The translations under genes and the position numbers were made by a program. A stretch of 64,000 nt of DNA, taken from contig NZ_VNHU01000007.1 of the NCBI RefSeq assembly GCF_008124785.1, positions 124,001-188,000 on the forward strand, read 5' to 3'. The notes beneath the pieces were generated by a model, which was given only the letters and a program-made list of their open reading frames with translations, had not been told where the DNA came from and searched no databases. Position 1 is the first letter of the stretch. The number at the start of each line of letters is the position of its first letter. Shown piece after piece: positions 53,759 through 63,208 of the stretch. The stretch comes from Aquimarina intermedia. Its GTDB lineage: Bacteria; Bacteroidota; Bacteroidia; Flavobacteriales; Flavobacteriaceae.

Positions 53759-55327
53759 TTAAGATATTAACGGTAATTTAATTATAAAAGTGGAGCCTTT
53801 TCCTTTTTCGCTCTCCACCCATATTTGACCATGATGGTCATCTACAACTCTTTTTACATAGGTTAATCCCAAACCATGCCCTTTGACATTGTGAAGATCT
53901 CCCGTATGTTCTCTAAAAAATTTTTCAAATATTTTCTTTTGAGCAATTTTGCTCATACCAATACCCTGGTCTCTTATTTTAACTATAATACTGTTCTTGG
54001 CATTTTCTGTATATACATCTATTTTTGGAGCACCTTCAGAATATTTAACTGCATTGTCGAGTATATTCACAAGCACATTGGTAAAGTGATTATCATTAGC
54101 CAACACAGATGATTTTAACGCACCTAAATGCGTCTTAATATAACCTCCACTATCCTCAACCAACAGCGACACATGTGTAATGGCATCTTCTATAAGATCA
54201 TGAAGTTTCATCCGCTCTTTGGGTATGTTCAATTCATTTTTCTCTAATTGAGATATTCTAAGAACATTCTCTACTTGAGCATGCATTCTTTTATTTTCTT
54301 CCCGGATCATATTCATATAACGCTTTACCTTATCCGGGTTGCTTCCAATTTTTGGATTTTTTATCGAATCTAACGCCAGATTTATAGTCGCTATAGGTGT
54401 CTTAAGTTCATGCGTCATATTGTTGATGAAATCTGTCTTAATTTGCGAAATTTGACGCTGTTGCATAAGTTGGGATAAAGCGCTGGAATAGGCAACTACA
54501 ATAATCAATGTAAACACAATGGATAATAACGCCATACTTCTGATTGAAGAAAGCACATATTGTTTTTTATCTGTAAACTTTACGTACAATTGATATTTAC
54601 TTTCGCCATCCTGATTGACAAACAACGGAACAGCATATGTATTGGCATAATCTAAACTAAAATCCTCAGACCGAATTTTGGTTGCCAAGGCATTACTATA
54701 AATGGCATATTCAAAATCCACGTTGATGTCGCGCTCCTCTAACTCTCTCTGAATCATCGATCGAATTTCTTTCTTATCTACTCTGCGATGAATAGGTATA
54801 TAACTAGCAATATCACTTACAACAATCTCATAATCCATGCGTTGCAAATCAGTTAGGCTCTTTATACGCTGCATCTTGAGTTTTGACTTCTTACTAGACT
54901 TTTCTTCTTTTCCTTCTTCAGAAACAATATCCGCAGTACGATTTAAAATATCTTTTAACTTGATCGTATCTATATCAAAATTAATAAAAGAAGAAAAAAG
55001 CTTATAATCATCCTCTAATGCACCATTATTGTATGAAAACGTTCTGTTGGTTCTTTTATCTATACTAATATTAAGAAGCTGTCTAATAGTTGAATCATCA
55101 GGCTCCTCAATACTATCCAAAATTTCTTTTAAGGGATAGTATATTTCTTCAAATTCGTTATACTGAATTTTATTGGATACAGTAATAAGTACCTGCTTGG
55201 CATTAAACGAAAATTGTTCCTCATTATTAACAACCGTATTGTTTATCCAATACCCTTGAACAAAAATAATCCCGATCAGTGACAGACTCATTAGGATTAT
55301 TAGCAATACGAATATCCTTTTATTCAT
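53759..55327 (-). CDS. rprX: Sensor histidine kinase (RprX-like)
   Basis: A 522-residue kinase. I start at the ATG at 55327 (MNKRIFVLLIILMSLSLIGI), because the frame's earlier ATG at 55351 lies upstream of the -7 box. Two membrane segments (residues ~5-25 and ~255-275) flank a ~230-residue extracytoplasmic sensor region. Then the phospho-acceptor His in MTHELKTPIATINLALDS and ATP-binding motifs LVNILDNAVKYSE, VKIRDQGIGMSK and GHGLGLTYVKRVV. It pairs with the response regulator 4 nt downstream. Confidence 0.9.
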   Translation of the reverse strand: MNKRIFVLLIILMSLSLIGIIFVQGYWINNTVVNNEEQFSFNAKQVLITVSNKIQYNEFEEIYYPLKEILDSIEEPDDSTIRQLLNISIDKRTNRTFSYNNGALEDDYKLFSSFINFDIDTIKLKDILNRTADIVSEEGKEEKSSKKSKLKMQRIKSLTDLQRMDYEIVVSDIASYIPIHRRVDKKEIRSMIQRELEERDINVDFEYAIYSNALATKIRSEDFSLDYANTYAVPLFVNQDGESKYQLYVKFTDKKQYVLSSIRSMALLSIVFTLIIVVAYSSALSQLMQQRQISQIKTDFINNMTHELKTPIATINLALDSIKNPKIGSNPDKVKRYMNMIREENKRMHAQVENVLRISQLEKNELNIPKERMKLHDLIEDAITHVSLLVEDSGGYIKTHLGALKSSVLANDNHFTNVLVNILDNAVKYSEGAPKIDVYTENAKNSIIVKIRDQGIGMSKIAQKKIFEKFFREHTGDLHNVKGHGLGLTYVKRVVDDHHGQIWVESEKGKGSTFIIKLPLIS

Positions 55328-55331
55328 AGAC

Positions 55332-55339
55332 CAAAAGTA
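55332..55339 (-). promoter_or_regulatory. -7 box of rprXY, adjoining the start codon
   Basis: TACTTTTG on the minus strand matches TAnnTTTG and ends 4 nt before the ATG at 55327, so transcription would begin at about the A of that ATG. Confidence 0.55.
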
Positions 55340-55411
55340 AGACTTTAACATTTACCTACTTTACGGTTTAACCAAATGTTAACAAAATGGGCTAATCCCA
55401 CTATAATCGCC

Positions 55412-55990
55412 TTACTCCATGAACTTTTGATGAAGCTCCAGCACCTGTTTTTTGGCTTCTTTAAGGTCAATATTTTGAATAACAAAGTCGGCTAAAGGAA
55501 TTTTTTGACTATCCTTCCATTGGTTATTCATACGCTGTTTTACCTTCTCAACAGAAGTGTCATCACGATCTAAAACACGTTGGATACGAAGTTCTTCGGG
55601 AGCGGTTACAAGAATTGTATGATCACATTGCTCTTGGCCTTTATTTTCAAATAAGATCGCAACCTCTTTGATACCATATCTGGCGTTTTGCCGGTTTTTC
55701 CAATTTTCAAAGTGCCGTGCTACTGCCGGATGTACAATGGCATTTAGTTTTTCTAATAACGCTTTATCCTTAAAAACTTTATCGGCAATAAATGTCCGAT
55801 TAAGAGCGCCTTCTATATAAGCCTTTACTCCAAAAAGATTTATTAAAGCACGTTGTACCTTTGGGTCGTTATTCATTAATTTCTTAGCCTCGATATCTGC
55901 TATATAGACGGGCACGCCAAGGCTTTTAAACATATTTGCAATCGTTGATTTACCGCTTCCTATGCCACCTGTTAACCCAACAATTTTCAT
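55412..55990 (-). CDS. coaE: Dephospho-CoA kinase
   Basis: A 192-residue kinase with P-loop GLTGGIGSGKSTIANMF, the substrate-site VYIADIEAKKLMN, IVHPAVARHFENWKN and the lid/arginine region RVLDRDDTSVEKVKQRMNNQ. It performs the last step of CoA synthesis. Its ATG overlaps the ybbR stop by 4 nt. coaBC of the same pathway lies ~6 kb upstream on this strand. Confidence 0.95.
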   Translation of the reverse strand: MKIVGLTGGIGSGKSTIANMFKSLGVPVYIADIEAKKLMNNDPKVQRALINLFGVKAYIEGALNRTFIADKVFKDKALLEKLNAIVHPAVARHFENWKNRQNARYGIKEVAILFENKGQEQCDHTILVTAPEELRIQRVLDRDDTSVEKVKQRMNNQWKDSQKIPLADFVIQNIDLKEAKKQVLELHQKFME

Positions 55991-56937
55991 TCTTTATTCA
56001 CTATTACAAATTGAATTTGTTTTTCCTGCAATCGAACGTCATGTATTTTTTCCGGAGATTTTATGAGTTTCAAAAAAAGAAACGCGTTATTTTCAGAGGC
56101 CTCTCTATAATCTGCAATCACTTTGAAGTCTCGTTCTGAGATATCATCATATTTATCTAGACCTACTCTATAAACAATTTTAACTTCTTTAGGAAAAATC
56201 TTTACTTCTTCGTTCTCTGGCACATTTTCCAAAATTATAGGAACATTCTGACTCCCCTCAGTAAATTTACTTACTGATACCGAAGCGTTTATAATTCTAG
56301 GAACAACATTTACCACCTCCTGCAGACTGTCCATTTTTATTGGCACCTCTTCCTCCCAATTCGATTTTAGTCCGTCCACGGTAAGTGAGGTCGTCACTAC
56401 ATAATTAATTGAGTCTAATACTTGTTTAATACCACTAAGCATTATAGAATCCGGTTGAATCTCCAGACCTTCACTACTTCCATATCCGGCAGCATATTTT
56501 AAGCTCACATTGGGACGTACAGGTACTTTTTTATCAAAAATTGTATGTAATTTTAAAAAGACAGTATCTTTTTGAAGGTCGATCACATTTCCCTTGAATT
56601 CTAATTTCCGTTTAATAAAATCACCTTTTTTATCTAACGCAAACACATATTCATTTGACCTCTTTTTTGCACTCTCTTTATAATCAAAAACAAGTTCGGG
56701 TGTAGTCCAGCTATGTGCTATTAATCGAAAACCATTGCCACCCAAAGTAACCAACAATTTTGCATCACTAGTAGGATCTATAGCCTTATCGTCTGGGATA
56801 TTAATATAAACAATATCCGCTTCGAGCGTACGTGTGTAGTTTTTTGAGAATTGAATAAATAGCCAAAGTATAGATGTCGCAACCAAAAAAAACAGAAAAA
56901 CCTTTACATTGTTTCTTTTAAATGAAAATCTATTCAT
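55987..56937 (-). CDS. YbbR-domain protein
   Basis: A 316-residue protein with one N-terminal membrane segment (VFLFFLVATSILWLFIQFSK, residues ~13-32) and beta-rich YbbR-like repeats outside (VYINIPDDKAIDPTSDAKLL; VPVRPNVSLKYAAGYGSS; LEIQPDSIMLSGIKQVLDSI). YbbR domains occur in CdaR, the partner of cyclic di-AMP cyclase; the pairing ybbR-coaE is common in Bacteroidota, by memory. Exact function is not known. Overlaps coaE by 4 nt. Confidence 0.85.
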   Translation of the reverse strand: MNRFSFKRNNVKVFLFFLVATSILWLFIQFSKNYTRTLEADIVYINIPDDKAIDPTSDAKLLVTLGGNGFRLIAHSWTTPELVFDYKESAKKRSNEYVFALDKKGDFIKRKLEFKGNVIDLQKDTVFLKLHTIFDKKVPVRPNVSLKYAAGYGSSEGLEIQPDSIMLSGIKQVLDSINYVVTTSLTVDGLKSNWEEEVPIKMDSLQEVVNVVPRIINASVSVSKFTEGSQNVPIILENVPENEEVKIFPKEVKIVYRVGLDKYDDISERDFKVIADYREASENNAFLFLKLIKSPEKIHDVRLQEKQIQFVIVNKE

Positions 56938-56956
56938 ACGTTATTTTCTAAAATTC

Positions 56957-57949
56957 TTATTTAAAAAAAAGCTTTTTAAATTGCTTTTTAGGATCTCTTT
57001 TCAACAGATGAATATAATAATAAGATTTTAAGAATCCACTACCATATCCATAAAACTGAATAAGAGCAGCGGACACAGACATACACGCGATTCCAAAATT
57101 CGAGTATTTCTGCAAGGCGCTCACCCATAGTATAAAAAGATAGACCCCTAAAAACGCTAAGGGAACCCAAGTGGAAAAGAAAGCTACTATTATGGAAGCT
57201 ATGACGAACAAAATAAAAAAAGCAGGAAACCAATACGTTAGTTTAGCCGTCTTAGGGTGCCATAAATTTAGAATAGGTCGCACTAATCCAAACTTGTTTA
57301 CTTGGATATAAAATTTATGCCATGAAATACGTCTTTTATGAAACACCTTAGCCTCTTCGATTAAAGCTGTTTCATATCCTTGTTTCCATAACCTGATAGT
57401 TAAGTCCGGATCCTCACCGGGATGGATATCTCCAAATCCCTGAGTAGCATTAAACGCTTCTCTGGACAACCCCATATTAAAGCTACGCGGTTGAAACTTA
57501 CCTACAGCACTTTTTTTACCTCGTATACCACCGGTAGTTAAGTAAGACGTCATACTAAAACTTATTGCCTTTTGCAGCTTTGAAAATTTTACATGTGCAT
57601 CATCAGGTCCTCCATAACAATGCACAAATGAAGTAGACAAATATTTATCTACAGCTAACAGATAGTCGCTAGGCAGAATAACATCGCTGTCGAGAATAAT
57701 AAAATAATCCCCTGTTGCTCTTAGCATACCGTAATTTCTGGAATCACCCGGCCCCGTATTTTGCTTCTCATAATAACTAATGTCTAATTGGTTATGGAAA
57801 CATGCTATACATTCTTTTGAATCCTCCGTTGATCCATCTTCGACAATTACTATTTCATAAGGCTTGTCAAAGGTTAAGGCTACCATACTCTCCAACAGTT
57901 CAAAAATCTCCTGCGGACGGTTATAAACAGGAATTATAAAAGAATACAT
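56957..57949 (-). CDS. Glycosyltransferase family 2, membrane-attached
   Basis: A 330-residue GT-A enzyme; the ATG at 57949 gives MYSFIIPVYNRPQEIFELL, the family start. Further marks: IVIVEDGSTEDSKECI, the DxD motif in YFIILDSDVILPSDYL and a ED-type motif in IHPGEDPDLTIRLWKQGYET. Two or more membrane helices follow (~245-300). It transfers an unknown sugar, perhaps for a surface glycan or a lipid. It precedes ybbR by 19 nt. Confidence 0.9.
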   Translation of the reverse strand: MYSFIIPVYNRPQEIFELLESMVALTFDKPYEIVIVEDGSTEDSKECIACFHNQLDISYYEKQNTGPGDSRNYGMLRATGDYFIILDSDVILPSDYLLAVDKYLSTSFVHCYGGPDDAHVKFSKLQKAISFSMTSYLTTGGIRGKKSAVGKFQPRSFNMGLSREAFNATQGFGDIHPGEDPDLTIRLWKQGYETALIEEAKVFHKRRISWHKFYIQVNKFGLVRPILNLWHPKTAKLTYWFPAFFILFVIASIIVAFFSTWVPLAFLGVYLFILWVSALQKYSNFGIACMSVSAALIQFYGYGSGFLKSYYYIHLLKRDPKKQFKKLFFK

Positions 57950-57974
57950 AGACAACTATTTTTTAATAAACAGA

Positions 57975-58006
57975 AAAATCCCATCAAGTTTCTTGAATGG
58001 GATTTT
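57975..58006 (-). terminator. Terminator of fabI
   Basis: On the minus strand AAAATCCCATTCAAG folds back on CTTGATGGGATTTT (14 bp with one bulged base), followed by T-rich sequence, 21 nt after the fabI stop. Confidence 0.85.
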
Positions 58007-58027
58007 GAGAGATATTTAAATTATATT

Positions 58028-58846
58028 TTAATTTTCTTCTGTAAATTTTTGCATGACCATTTCACTTACGCCCACGTTAGAGAATCCTCCATCATGAAAT
58101 AAGTTTTGAAGGGTCACTTTCTTAGTTAAATCAGAAAACAAAGTAATAGTATAATCCGCACATTCTAAAGCGCTCGCATTACCTAGTGGTGACATTTTAT
58201 CTGCATACTCGATGAATCCATCAAATCCTTTCACTCCTTTCCCTGCAGTTGTTGCGGTTGGTGACTGGGAAATTGTGTTTACACGAACTTTTTTATCCCG
58301 GCCAAAGAAATATCCAAAACTACGTGCAATAGACTCAAGATACGCTTTGTTATCAGCCATATCATTATAATCCGGGAACACTCGCTGTGCAGCCATATAG
58401 GTTAAAGCTACAATGCTTCCCCACTCGGTCATAGCATCCTTTTTATATAAGGTTTGCATTGTTTTATGAAAAGAAAGTGCTGAAACATCCCATCCTTTTT
58501 GGCTCCAATCATAATTAAGATCCGTATAGTGACGACCTTTTCTTACATTCACTGACATCCCAATAGAATGCAGCACGAAGTCTAATTTTCCACCAAGTAT
58601 TTCAACCGATTTTTCAACCAAATTTTCCAAATCTTCTAGAGACGTAGCATCCGCAGGAACAATTTGAGAATTAGTCTTCTCTGCCAGTTGATTAATAGCT
58701 CCCATACGCATCGCTACCGGAGCGTTGGTAAGCACAAATGTAGCTCCTTCTTCGTGAGCTCTCTCTGCTGTTTTCCAAGCAATAGAATTTTCATCTAATG
58801 CTCCAAAAATTATTCCTCGTTTACCTTTTAGTAAGTTGTGTGACAT
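58028..58846 (-). CDS. fabI: Enoyl-[acyl-carrier-protein] reductase
   Basis: A 272-residue SDR enzyme. NAD-binding start KRGIIFGALDENSIAWKTAERA, the active-site Tyr-x6-Lys as FPDYNDMADNKAYLESIARS, and VRVNTISQSPTATTAGKG. This is the FabI type with an asp-asn pair in front of the Lys. It performs the last reductive step of fatty acid elongation and would be the target of triclosan-like inhibitors. Monocistronic. Confidence 0.95.
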   Translation of the reverse strand: MSHNLLKGKRGIIFGALDENSIAWKTAERAHEEGATFVLTNAPVAMRMGAINQLAEKTNSQIVPADATSLEDLENLVEKSVEILGGKLDFVLHSIGMSVNVRKGRHYTDLNYDWSQKGWDVSALSFHKTMQTLYKKDAMTEWGSIVALTYMAAQRVFPDYNDMADNKAYLESIARSFGYFFGRDKKVRVNTISQSPTATTAGKGVKGFDGFIEYADKMSPLGNASALECADYTITLFSDLTKKVTLQNLFHDGGFSNVGVSEMVMQKFTEEN

Positions 58847-58978
58847 TTAATAATAAATTAAAATATGTTCTACGAGTGGTAAAGATAACAAAACCCTGTT
58901 AACAGCTATCGTTATCAAAAAAATTTACCACTCTTTTTTATGCTCAAAAATTAATTACTTTTCGTAACCTTAGTAATA

Positions 58979-60634
58979 CTATACCTGTAAAAGTGATTTA
59001 GCGTGTGTTAAAGCAGATTCGGATATATCCTTACCTCCTATCATCTCTGCTATTTCATTAATTCGTTCTGTAGGATTCAATAATTTCAATCGAGTGACTG
59101 TACTCGCATCCATATCTTCCTTAAAAACTTTATAATGCCGTTCTCCGTTTGCCGCTATCTGAGGTAAATGTGTGATACTAATGACTTGAAGGTTTTTACT
59201 CATAGATCGCATTAAATCGGCCATTTTATGAGCTATCTCTCCTGACACTCCAGTATCAATCTCATCAAAAATAATAGTAGGTAACTTTGTATATCGCGAG
59301 AGAATCACTTTTATACTTAACATAATACGAGACAACTCACCACCTGAAGCTACTTTTTTAAGAACCCCATACGTACCTCCTTTATTAGCAGAAAACAAGA
59401 AACTTAATTCATCTTTCCCATTAAATGCATACGCATCACTCATGGTAACATCAGCTTTAAACGTGGCATTCTCCATTCCAAGTGATTTTAAAATTGTCTC
59501 CAATTCGTTTATCAATTTAGGTAATGCTTTCTCCCGCTTAGCATGAATTTTCTCTGCAACTTGATCTAATTGTTCTTGTATAGCTATGATCTCAGATTGT
59601 AACTTTTCAATTTCATCGTTTAACGAATCCGTTTTTACTACTTTTTCTTCCAACGCATCCCGGATTTCTAATAATTCCCGAATACTTGAAACGGCATGCT
59701 TTGTTTGTAAATCGTGGATCAGTTGAAGCCTTTGACCTACCACAGTCAAACGTTCAGGATCCGCCTCTAGTTTATCTAATTCGTTTTCGAGAGACACAAG
59801 AATATCTTCTATTTCTATTGCTACACTTTCTACACGGTCCGACAACTCTTTGTAAGTAGCTGTGTATGCTGTTATTTTGTGCAAATTTGATTTTGTTGCA
59901 CGCAATTGGTCAGACACCCCAAGTTCTTCGGCTCCCACCAACTGTATTGATGCCGATATGCGTTCTTGAATGTCCTCAATATTGTTAAGCGTCTCATAGG
60001 CTGCTTCCAGCTCCACAAGTTCGTCTTCTTTTAACTTAGCCTCTTCTAATTCTTTAAAAAGAAACGTATTATATTCATAAGCTTTAGTCAATTCTTCTTG
60101 ACTTGCAATAAGTGATTTAACCTCTTTTTCTTTAGCTTTCAGAAGATGTAACCCTCGTTTATAAGAATCAATTTCTCTTTCTGTTTCTGCTAACGCATCC
60201 AGTACTTCAAACTGAAAGTCATTGGATGTTACTTCCAATGTTTGATGCTGACTGTGAATATCAATCAGATGGAAGCCTACGGCATTCAAAGCGCTAAGCG
60301 TTACAGGTGTGTCATTAATAAATGCTCTGGATTTTCCTGACGGAAGAATTTCACGCCGAATAATAGTTTCATCTTCATAATCAAGTTCCTCTTGTTCAAA
60401 AATTTCTTGAAGTTTATAGTCAGCTATCGAAAAAACACCTTCTATAACACATTTTGAAGTATTATCTTTTACACTGGTTAGATCTGCTCTTTTACCCAAA
60501 AGAAGTCCAAGCGCCCCTAAAAGCAATGATTTACCAGCACCTGTTTCTCCCGTAATAATGATAAGCCCAGAGTCAAAAGATACCTGAAGCTGGTCTATAA
60601 GGGCGTAATTTTGTATTGATAAGCTTTGTAGCAA
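58979..60634 (-). CDS. recN: DNA repair protein RecN
   Basis: A 551-residue SMC-like ATPase. It starts with TTG (MLQSLSIQNYALIDQLQVSF); no ATG is found in frame nearby and the family begins at this point. Walker A IITGETGAGKSLLLGALGLL (~23-42), a central coiled coil (~150-380), signature VASGGELSRIMLSIKVI and Walker B TIIFDEIDTGVSGEIA. It takes part in double-strand-break repair. It lies 74 nt downstream of the DUF4835 gene in the same direction. Confidence 0.96.
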   Translation of the reverse strand: MLQSLSIQNYALIDQLQVSFDSGLIIITGETGAGKSLLLGALGLLLGKRADLTSVKDNTSKCVIEGVFSIADYKLQEIFEQEELDYEDETIIRREILPSGKSRAFINDTPVTLSALNAVGFHLIDIHSQHQTLEVTSNDFQFEVLDALAETEREIDSYKRGLHLLKAKEKEVKSLIASQEELTKAYEYNTFLFKELEEAKLKEDELVELEAAYETLNNIEDIQERISASIQLVGAEELGVSDQLRATKSNLHKITAYTATYKELSDRVESVAIEIEDILVSLENELDKLEADPERLTVVGQRLQLIHDLQTKHAVSSIRELLEIRDALEEKVVKTDSLNDEIEKLQSEIIAIQEQLDQVAEKIHAKREKALPKLINELETILKSLGMENATFKADVTMSDAYAFNGKDELSFLFSANKGGTYGVLKKVASGGELSRIMLSIKVILSRYTKLPTIIFDEIDTGVSGEIAHKMADLMRSMSKNLQVISITHLPQIAANGERHYKVFKEDMDASTVTRLKLLNPTERINEIAEMIGGKDISESALTHAKSLLQV

Positions 60635-60708
60635 ATGCTATAAATATTAAGGTTAATCCTACGGGTAAAGATACTATACTTTTAAAAGGATTTCAAAAAT
60701 ATACATTT

Positions 60709-61599
60709 CTAAAATTTAATGGCTGACCAATTTTTAGAATATGTAGGCGCAATTTGATTTAACACAGTGACGGTTTCTGCTATGTTGACTGAAGGACCTC
60801 CTGAAAGAATACTGGATATCTCGTCGGCTTTTGAATCAAAGAAAATACGCATTAAATATGAATTTGGTCTCCTGTCATGCATTTCTTTTAAAGCGGCCAG
60901 CGACTCAATAATTGTCAACTTACCGGTCTTGAGTTCTTGATGCATAACATCTAACCCCTCTCTATGATAGGTATACAGTGCTTTTCTATACCCATCAAAC
61001 GTTCCTGATAGCAAGTCATCATTAAGCTTGAAACGAGTTTGTGTACCATCTTGTAAATTCCAGCCCAACGAATTACTGGTCTGTGCGTTACCAACGATAT
61101 TTTTTGCTTCTTGGTAATATTTAGTCCCTCCGTTAAGTTCAAAAGTATCCGCATCAATACCTAGGATGGTGTATAGATAAAATGCGGTTACTGAAATAAG
61201 GTTTGATTGAAAACTATTTGCATCATAATTAAGTGGCTGAAACTCAACATAGCTAAAAGTAAACTGTTTATCAATGCTATTAAATGTAGTGCTATTATAA
61301 TTGGAGCCGTAAACAGGTCGTGACGCCTGAACCTGTATAGTAGCCGAAAATGTATCGTTATTATAAGCGTTAATATTGATTACAAAACTACAATTGATGC
61401 GCTCCTCGTTGCGATAATCAACCGCTGTCCATTTGGTAGTATTAATAAATTCTATTAATGAACGTTCGAGCGTTTTAAATACCTGAAGATTGGGCTGTCC
61501 GGTTTGTTCTGCATTCACCACTACCCTTGCATTGAATTCTTGTGCTGTACCAAAGAACCCAACACCTACTAACAAAAATAAAATACTGTATTTATACAT
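60709..61599 (-). CDS. Secreted DUF4835 protein (possibly T9SS-associated PorD)
   Basis: A 296-residue protein with a signal peptide (ILFLLVGVGFFGTAQ). The stretch EFNARVVVNAEQTGQPNLQVF and ISVTAFYLYTILGIDADTFELNGG identify DUF4835. In some annotations this family is called PorD and linked to type IX secretion; I give this from memory and the link is uncertain. The order coaBC-DUF4835-recN is common in Bacteroidota. Confidence 0.85.
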   Translation of the reverse strand: MYKYSILFLLVGVGFFGTAQEFNARVVVNAEQTGQPNLQVFKTLERSLIEFINTTKWTAVDYRNEERINCSFVININAYNNDTFSATIQVQASRPVYGSNYNSTTFNSIDKQFTFSYVEFQPLNYDANSFQSNLISVTAFYLYTILGIDADTFELNGGTKYYQEAKNIVGNAQTSNSLGWNLQDGTQTRFKLNDDLLSGTFDGYRKALYTYHREGLDVMHQELKTGKLTIIESLAALKEMHDRRPNSYLMRIFFDSKADEISSILSGGPSVNIAETVTVLNQIAPTYSKNWSAIKF

Positions 61600-61646
61600 A
61601 GTGTTTGAATCAGTCCCGTTCTCAACTCTTAACCAAATGTAGACAA

Positions 61647-62858
61647 TTATAAATTCAACAAAGACATAATCTTTTCAAAAATATCCTTAGCTACTTCTGT
61701 TTTACTTTTTAATTCAAACGTTTGGATATTTTGTTTATGATCGATGAGCGTAATTTTATTTGTTTCATTTTTGAAACCTGCCCCCGCATCGTTCAATGAA
61801 TTGAGCACAATTAAGTCTAAATTTTTTCTTTTTAGCTTCCCCTGTGCATTAGCAAGCTCATTTTCCGTTTCTAAGGCAAACCCGACCAAATATTGCTTGT
61901 CCTTATGATCTCCTAGCCATCTGAGAATATCTGTCGTTCTTTCTAAAGCAATACTCAAATCCCCGTCTTTCTTTTTTAATTTTTGATCAGAAACCTGTTT
62001 AGGACGATAGTCTGCAACAGCTGCGGCGGAAATAACTACATCACACGATGGATAATGCGTTTTAACAGTCTCAAACATTTCTGCTGCACTGGTAACAGGA
62101 AGCACTGTAATATGTTTGTGAGTTACGGTAATGGCAGAAGGTCCTAAAACACATATCACCTGAGCACCTAAGTTAGCTGCAGTTTTTGCAAGCTCAATAC
62201 CCATTTTTCCACTGGAATGATTCCCAATAAAACGAACAGGATCAATTGCTTCATATGTTGGTCCCGCAGTAATGAGTATTTTTTTATTTTTTAAAGGAAG
62301 TGTTTTAAGAATATGTTGCTCTATAAAGTCTATGATATTATCGGGTTCAGCCATTCTCCCTTCGCCTACTAATCCGCTTGCTAACTCACCGGATTCTGCA
62401 GGTATCATAATATTTCCATATCCTTGAAGCGTAGAGAATGTTTTATGAGTGGATGGATGATTGTACATATCCAAGTCCATAGCGGGAGCAAAATACACTG
62501 GGCATTTTGCAGACAAATAGGTCGCCAGCAAAAGGTTATCACTGGTTCCTGACGCCATTTTTGAAAGGGTATTGGCTGTGGCGGGTGCAATCACCATGAT
62601 ATCCGCCCATAACCCTAAATCTACATGATTGTTCCAAATTGCGTTATCATCCTCGTCATCATAAAATGAAGAATGTACAGGGTTCTTAGAAAGCGTAGAA
62701 AGCGTAAGCGGAGTAATAAAGTCTTTTGCCGCCGGTGTCATAACAACCTTAACCTGTGCTCCACTTTTTATAAGGCCTCTAACTAAAGAAGCCGTTTTAT
62801 AAGCGGCGATACCAGCAGTGATACCTAAAAGAATTTTTTTACCGCTTATAACAGACAT
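61647..62858 (-). CDS. coaBC: Bifunctional phosphopantothenoylcysteine decarboxylase/synthetase
   Basis: A 403-residue fusion. N-terminal CoaC flavoprotein part (KKILLGITAGIAAYKTASLV, catalytic-His region WNNHVDLGLWADIMVIAPATANT, PAMDLDMYNHPST) to residue ~185. C-terminal CoaB synthetase part (ILITAGPTYEAIDPVRFIGN, SSGKMGIELA, VISAAAVADYRP and KLKKKDGDLSIAL). Together they turn phosphopantothenate into 4'-phosphopantetheine. It lies 2 nt after rpoZ, so one transcript. Confidence 0.96.
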   Translation of the reverse strand: MSVISGKKILLGITAGIAAYKTASLVRGLIKSGAQVKVVMTPAAKDFITPLTLSTLSKNPVHSSFYDDEDDNAIWNNHVDLGLWADIMVIAPATANTLSKMASGTSDNLLLATYLSAKCPVYFAPAMDLDMYNHPSTHKTFSTLQGYGNIMIPAESGELASGLVGEGRMAEPDNIIDFIEQHILKTLPLKNKKILITAGPTYEAIDPVRFIGNHSSGKMGIELAKTAANLGAQVICVLGPSAITVTHKHITVLPVTSAAEMFETVKTHYPSCDVVISAAAVADYRPKQVSDQKLKKKDGDLSIALERTTDILRWLGDHKDKQYLVGFALETENELANAQGKLKRKNLDLIVLNSLNDAGAGFKNETNKITLIDHKQNIQTFELKSKTEVAKDIFEKIMSLLNL

Positions 62859-62860
62859 TT

Positions 62861-63193
62861 CTATACAGTTTCTGAATCAGTCTTTGTATTTCTATGATAA
62901 ATTTTACCTTCCAGCCATTCCTGAGCTGCTAATGAGTGCGGTTTTGGTAAACGCTCATAAAACTTAGAAACTTCTATTTGCTCTTTATTTTCGAAAACTT
63001 CTTCTAAGCTATCGTTATAAGTTGCAAATTCATCTAATTTTTCTAAAAGCTCCTTTTTAATATCCGTATTGATTTGATTAGCTCGTTTTGAAATAATAGA
63101 AATTGCTTCATAAATATTATCAGTAGGCTTATCAATTAAATTCTTATCAATTGTAGTAGTATTAACAGGCGCGTTACTCTTTTTTAAATCCAT
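62861..63193 (-). CDS. rpoZ: DNA-directed RNA polymerase omega subunit
   Basis: A 110-residue protein with the Bacteroidota omega pattern: DNIYEAISIISKRANQINTD, KKELLEKLDEFATYNDS and the downstream FYERLPKPHSLAAQEWLEGK. It helps assemble RNA polymerase. It follows bamD by 15 nt and precedes coaBC by 2 nt. Confidence 0.9.
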   Translation of the reverse strand: MDLKKSNAPVNTTTIDKNLIDKPTDNIYEAISIISKRANQINTDIKKELLEKLDEFATYNDSLEEVFENKEQIEVSKFYERLPKPHSLAAQEWLEGKIYHRNTKTDSETV

Positions 63194-63208
63194 CTTCTCC
63201 TAAATTTT

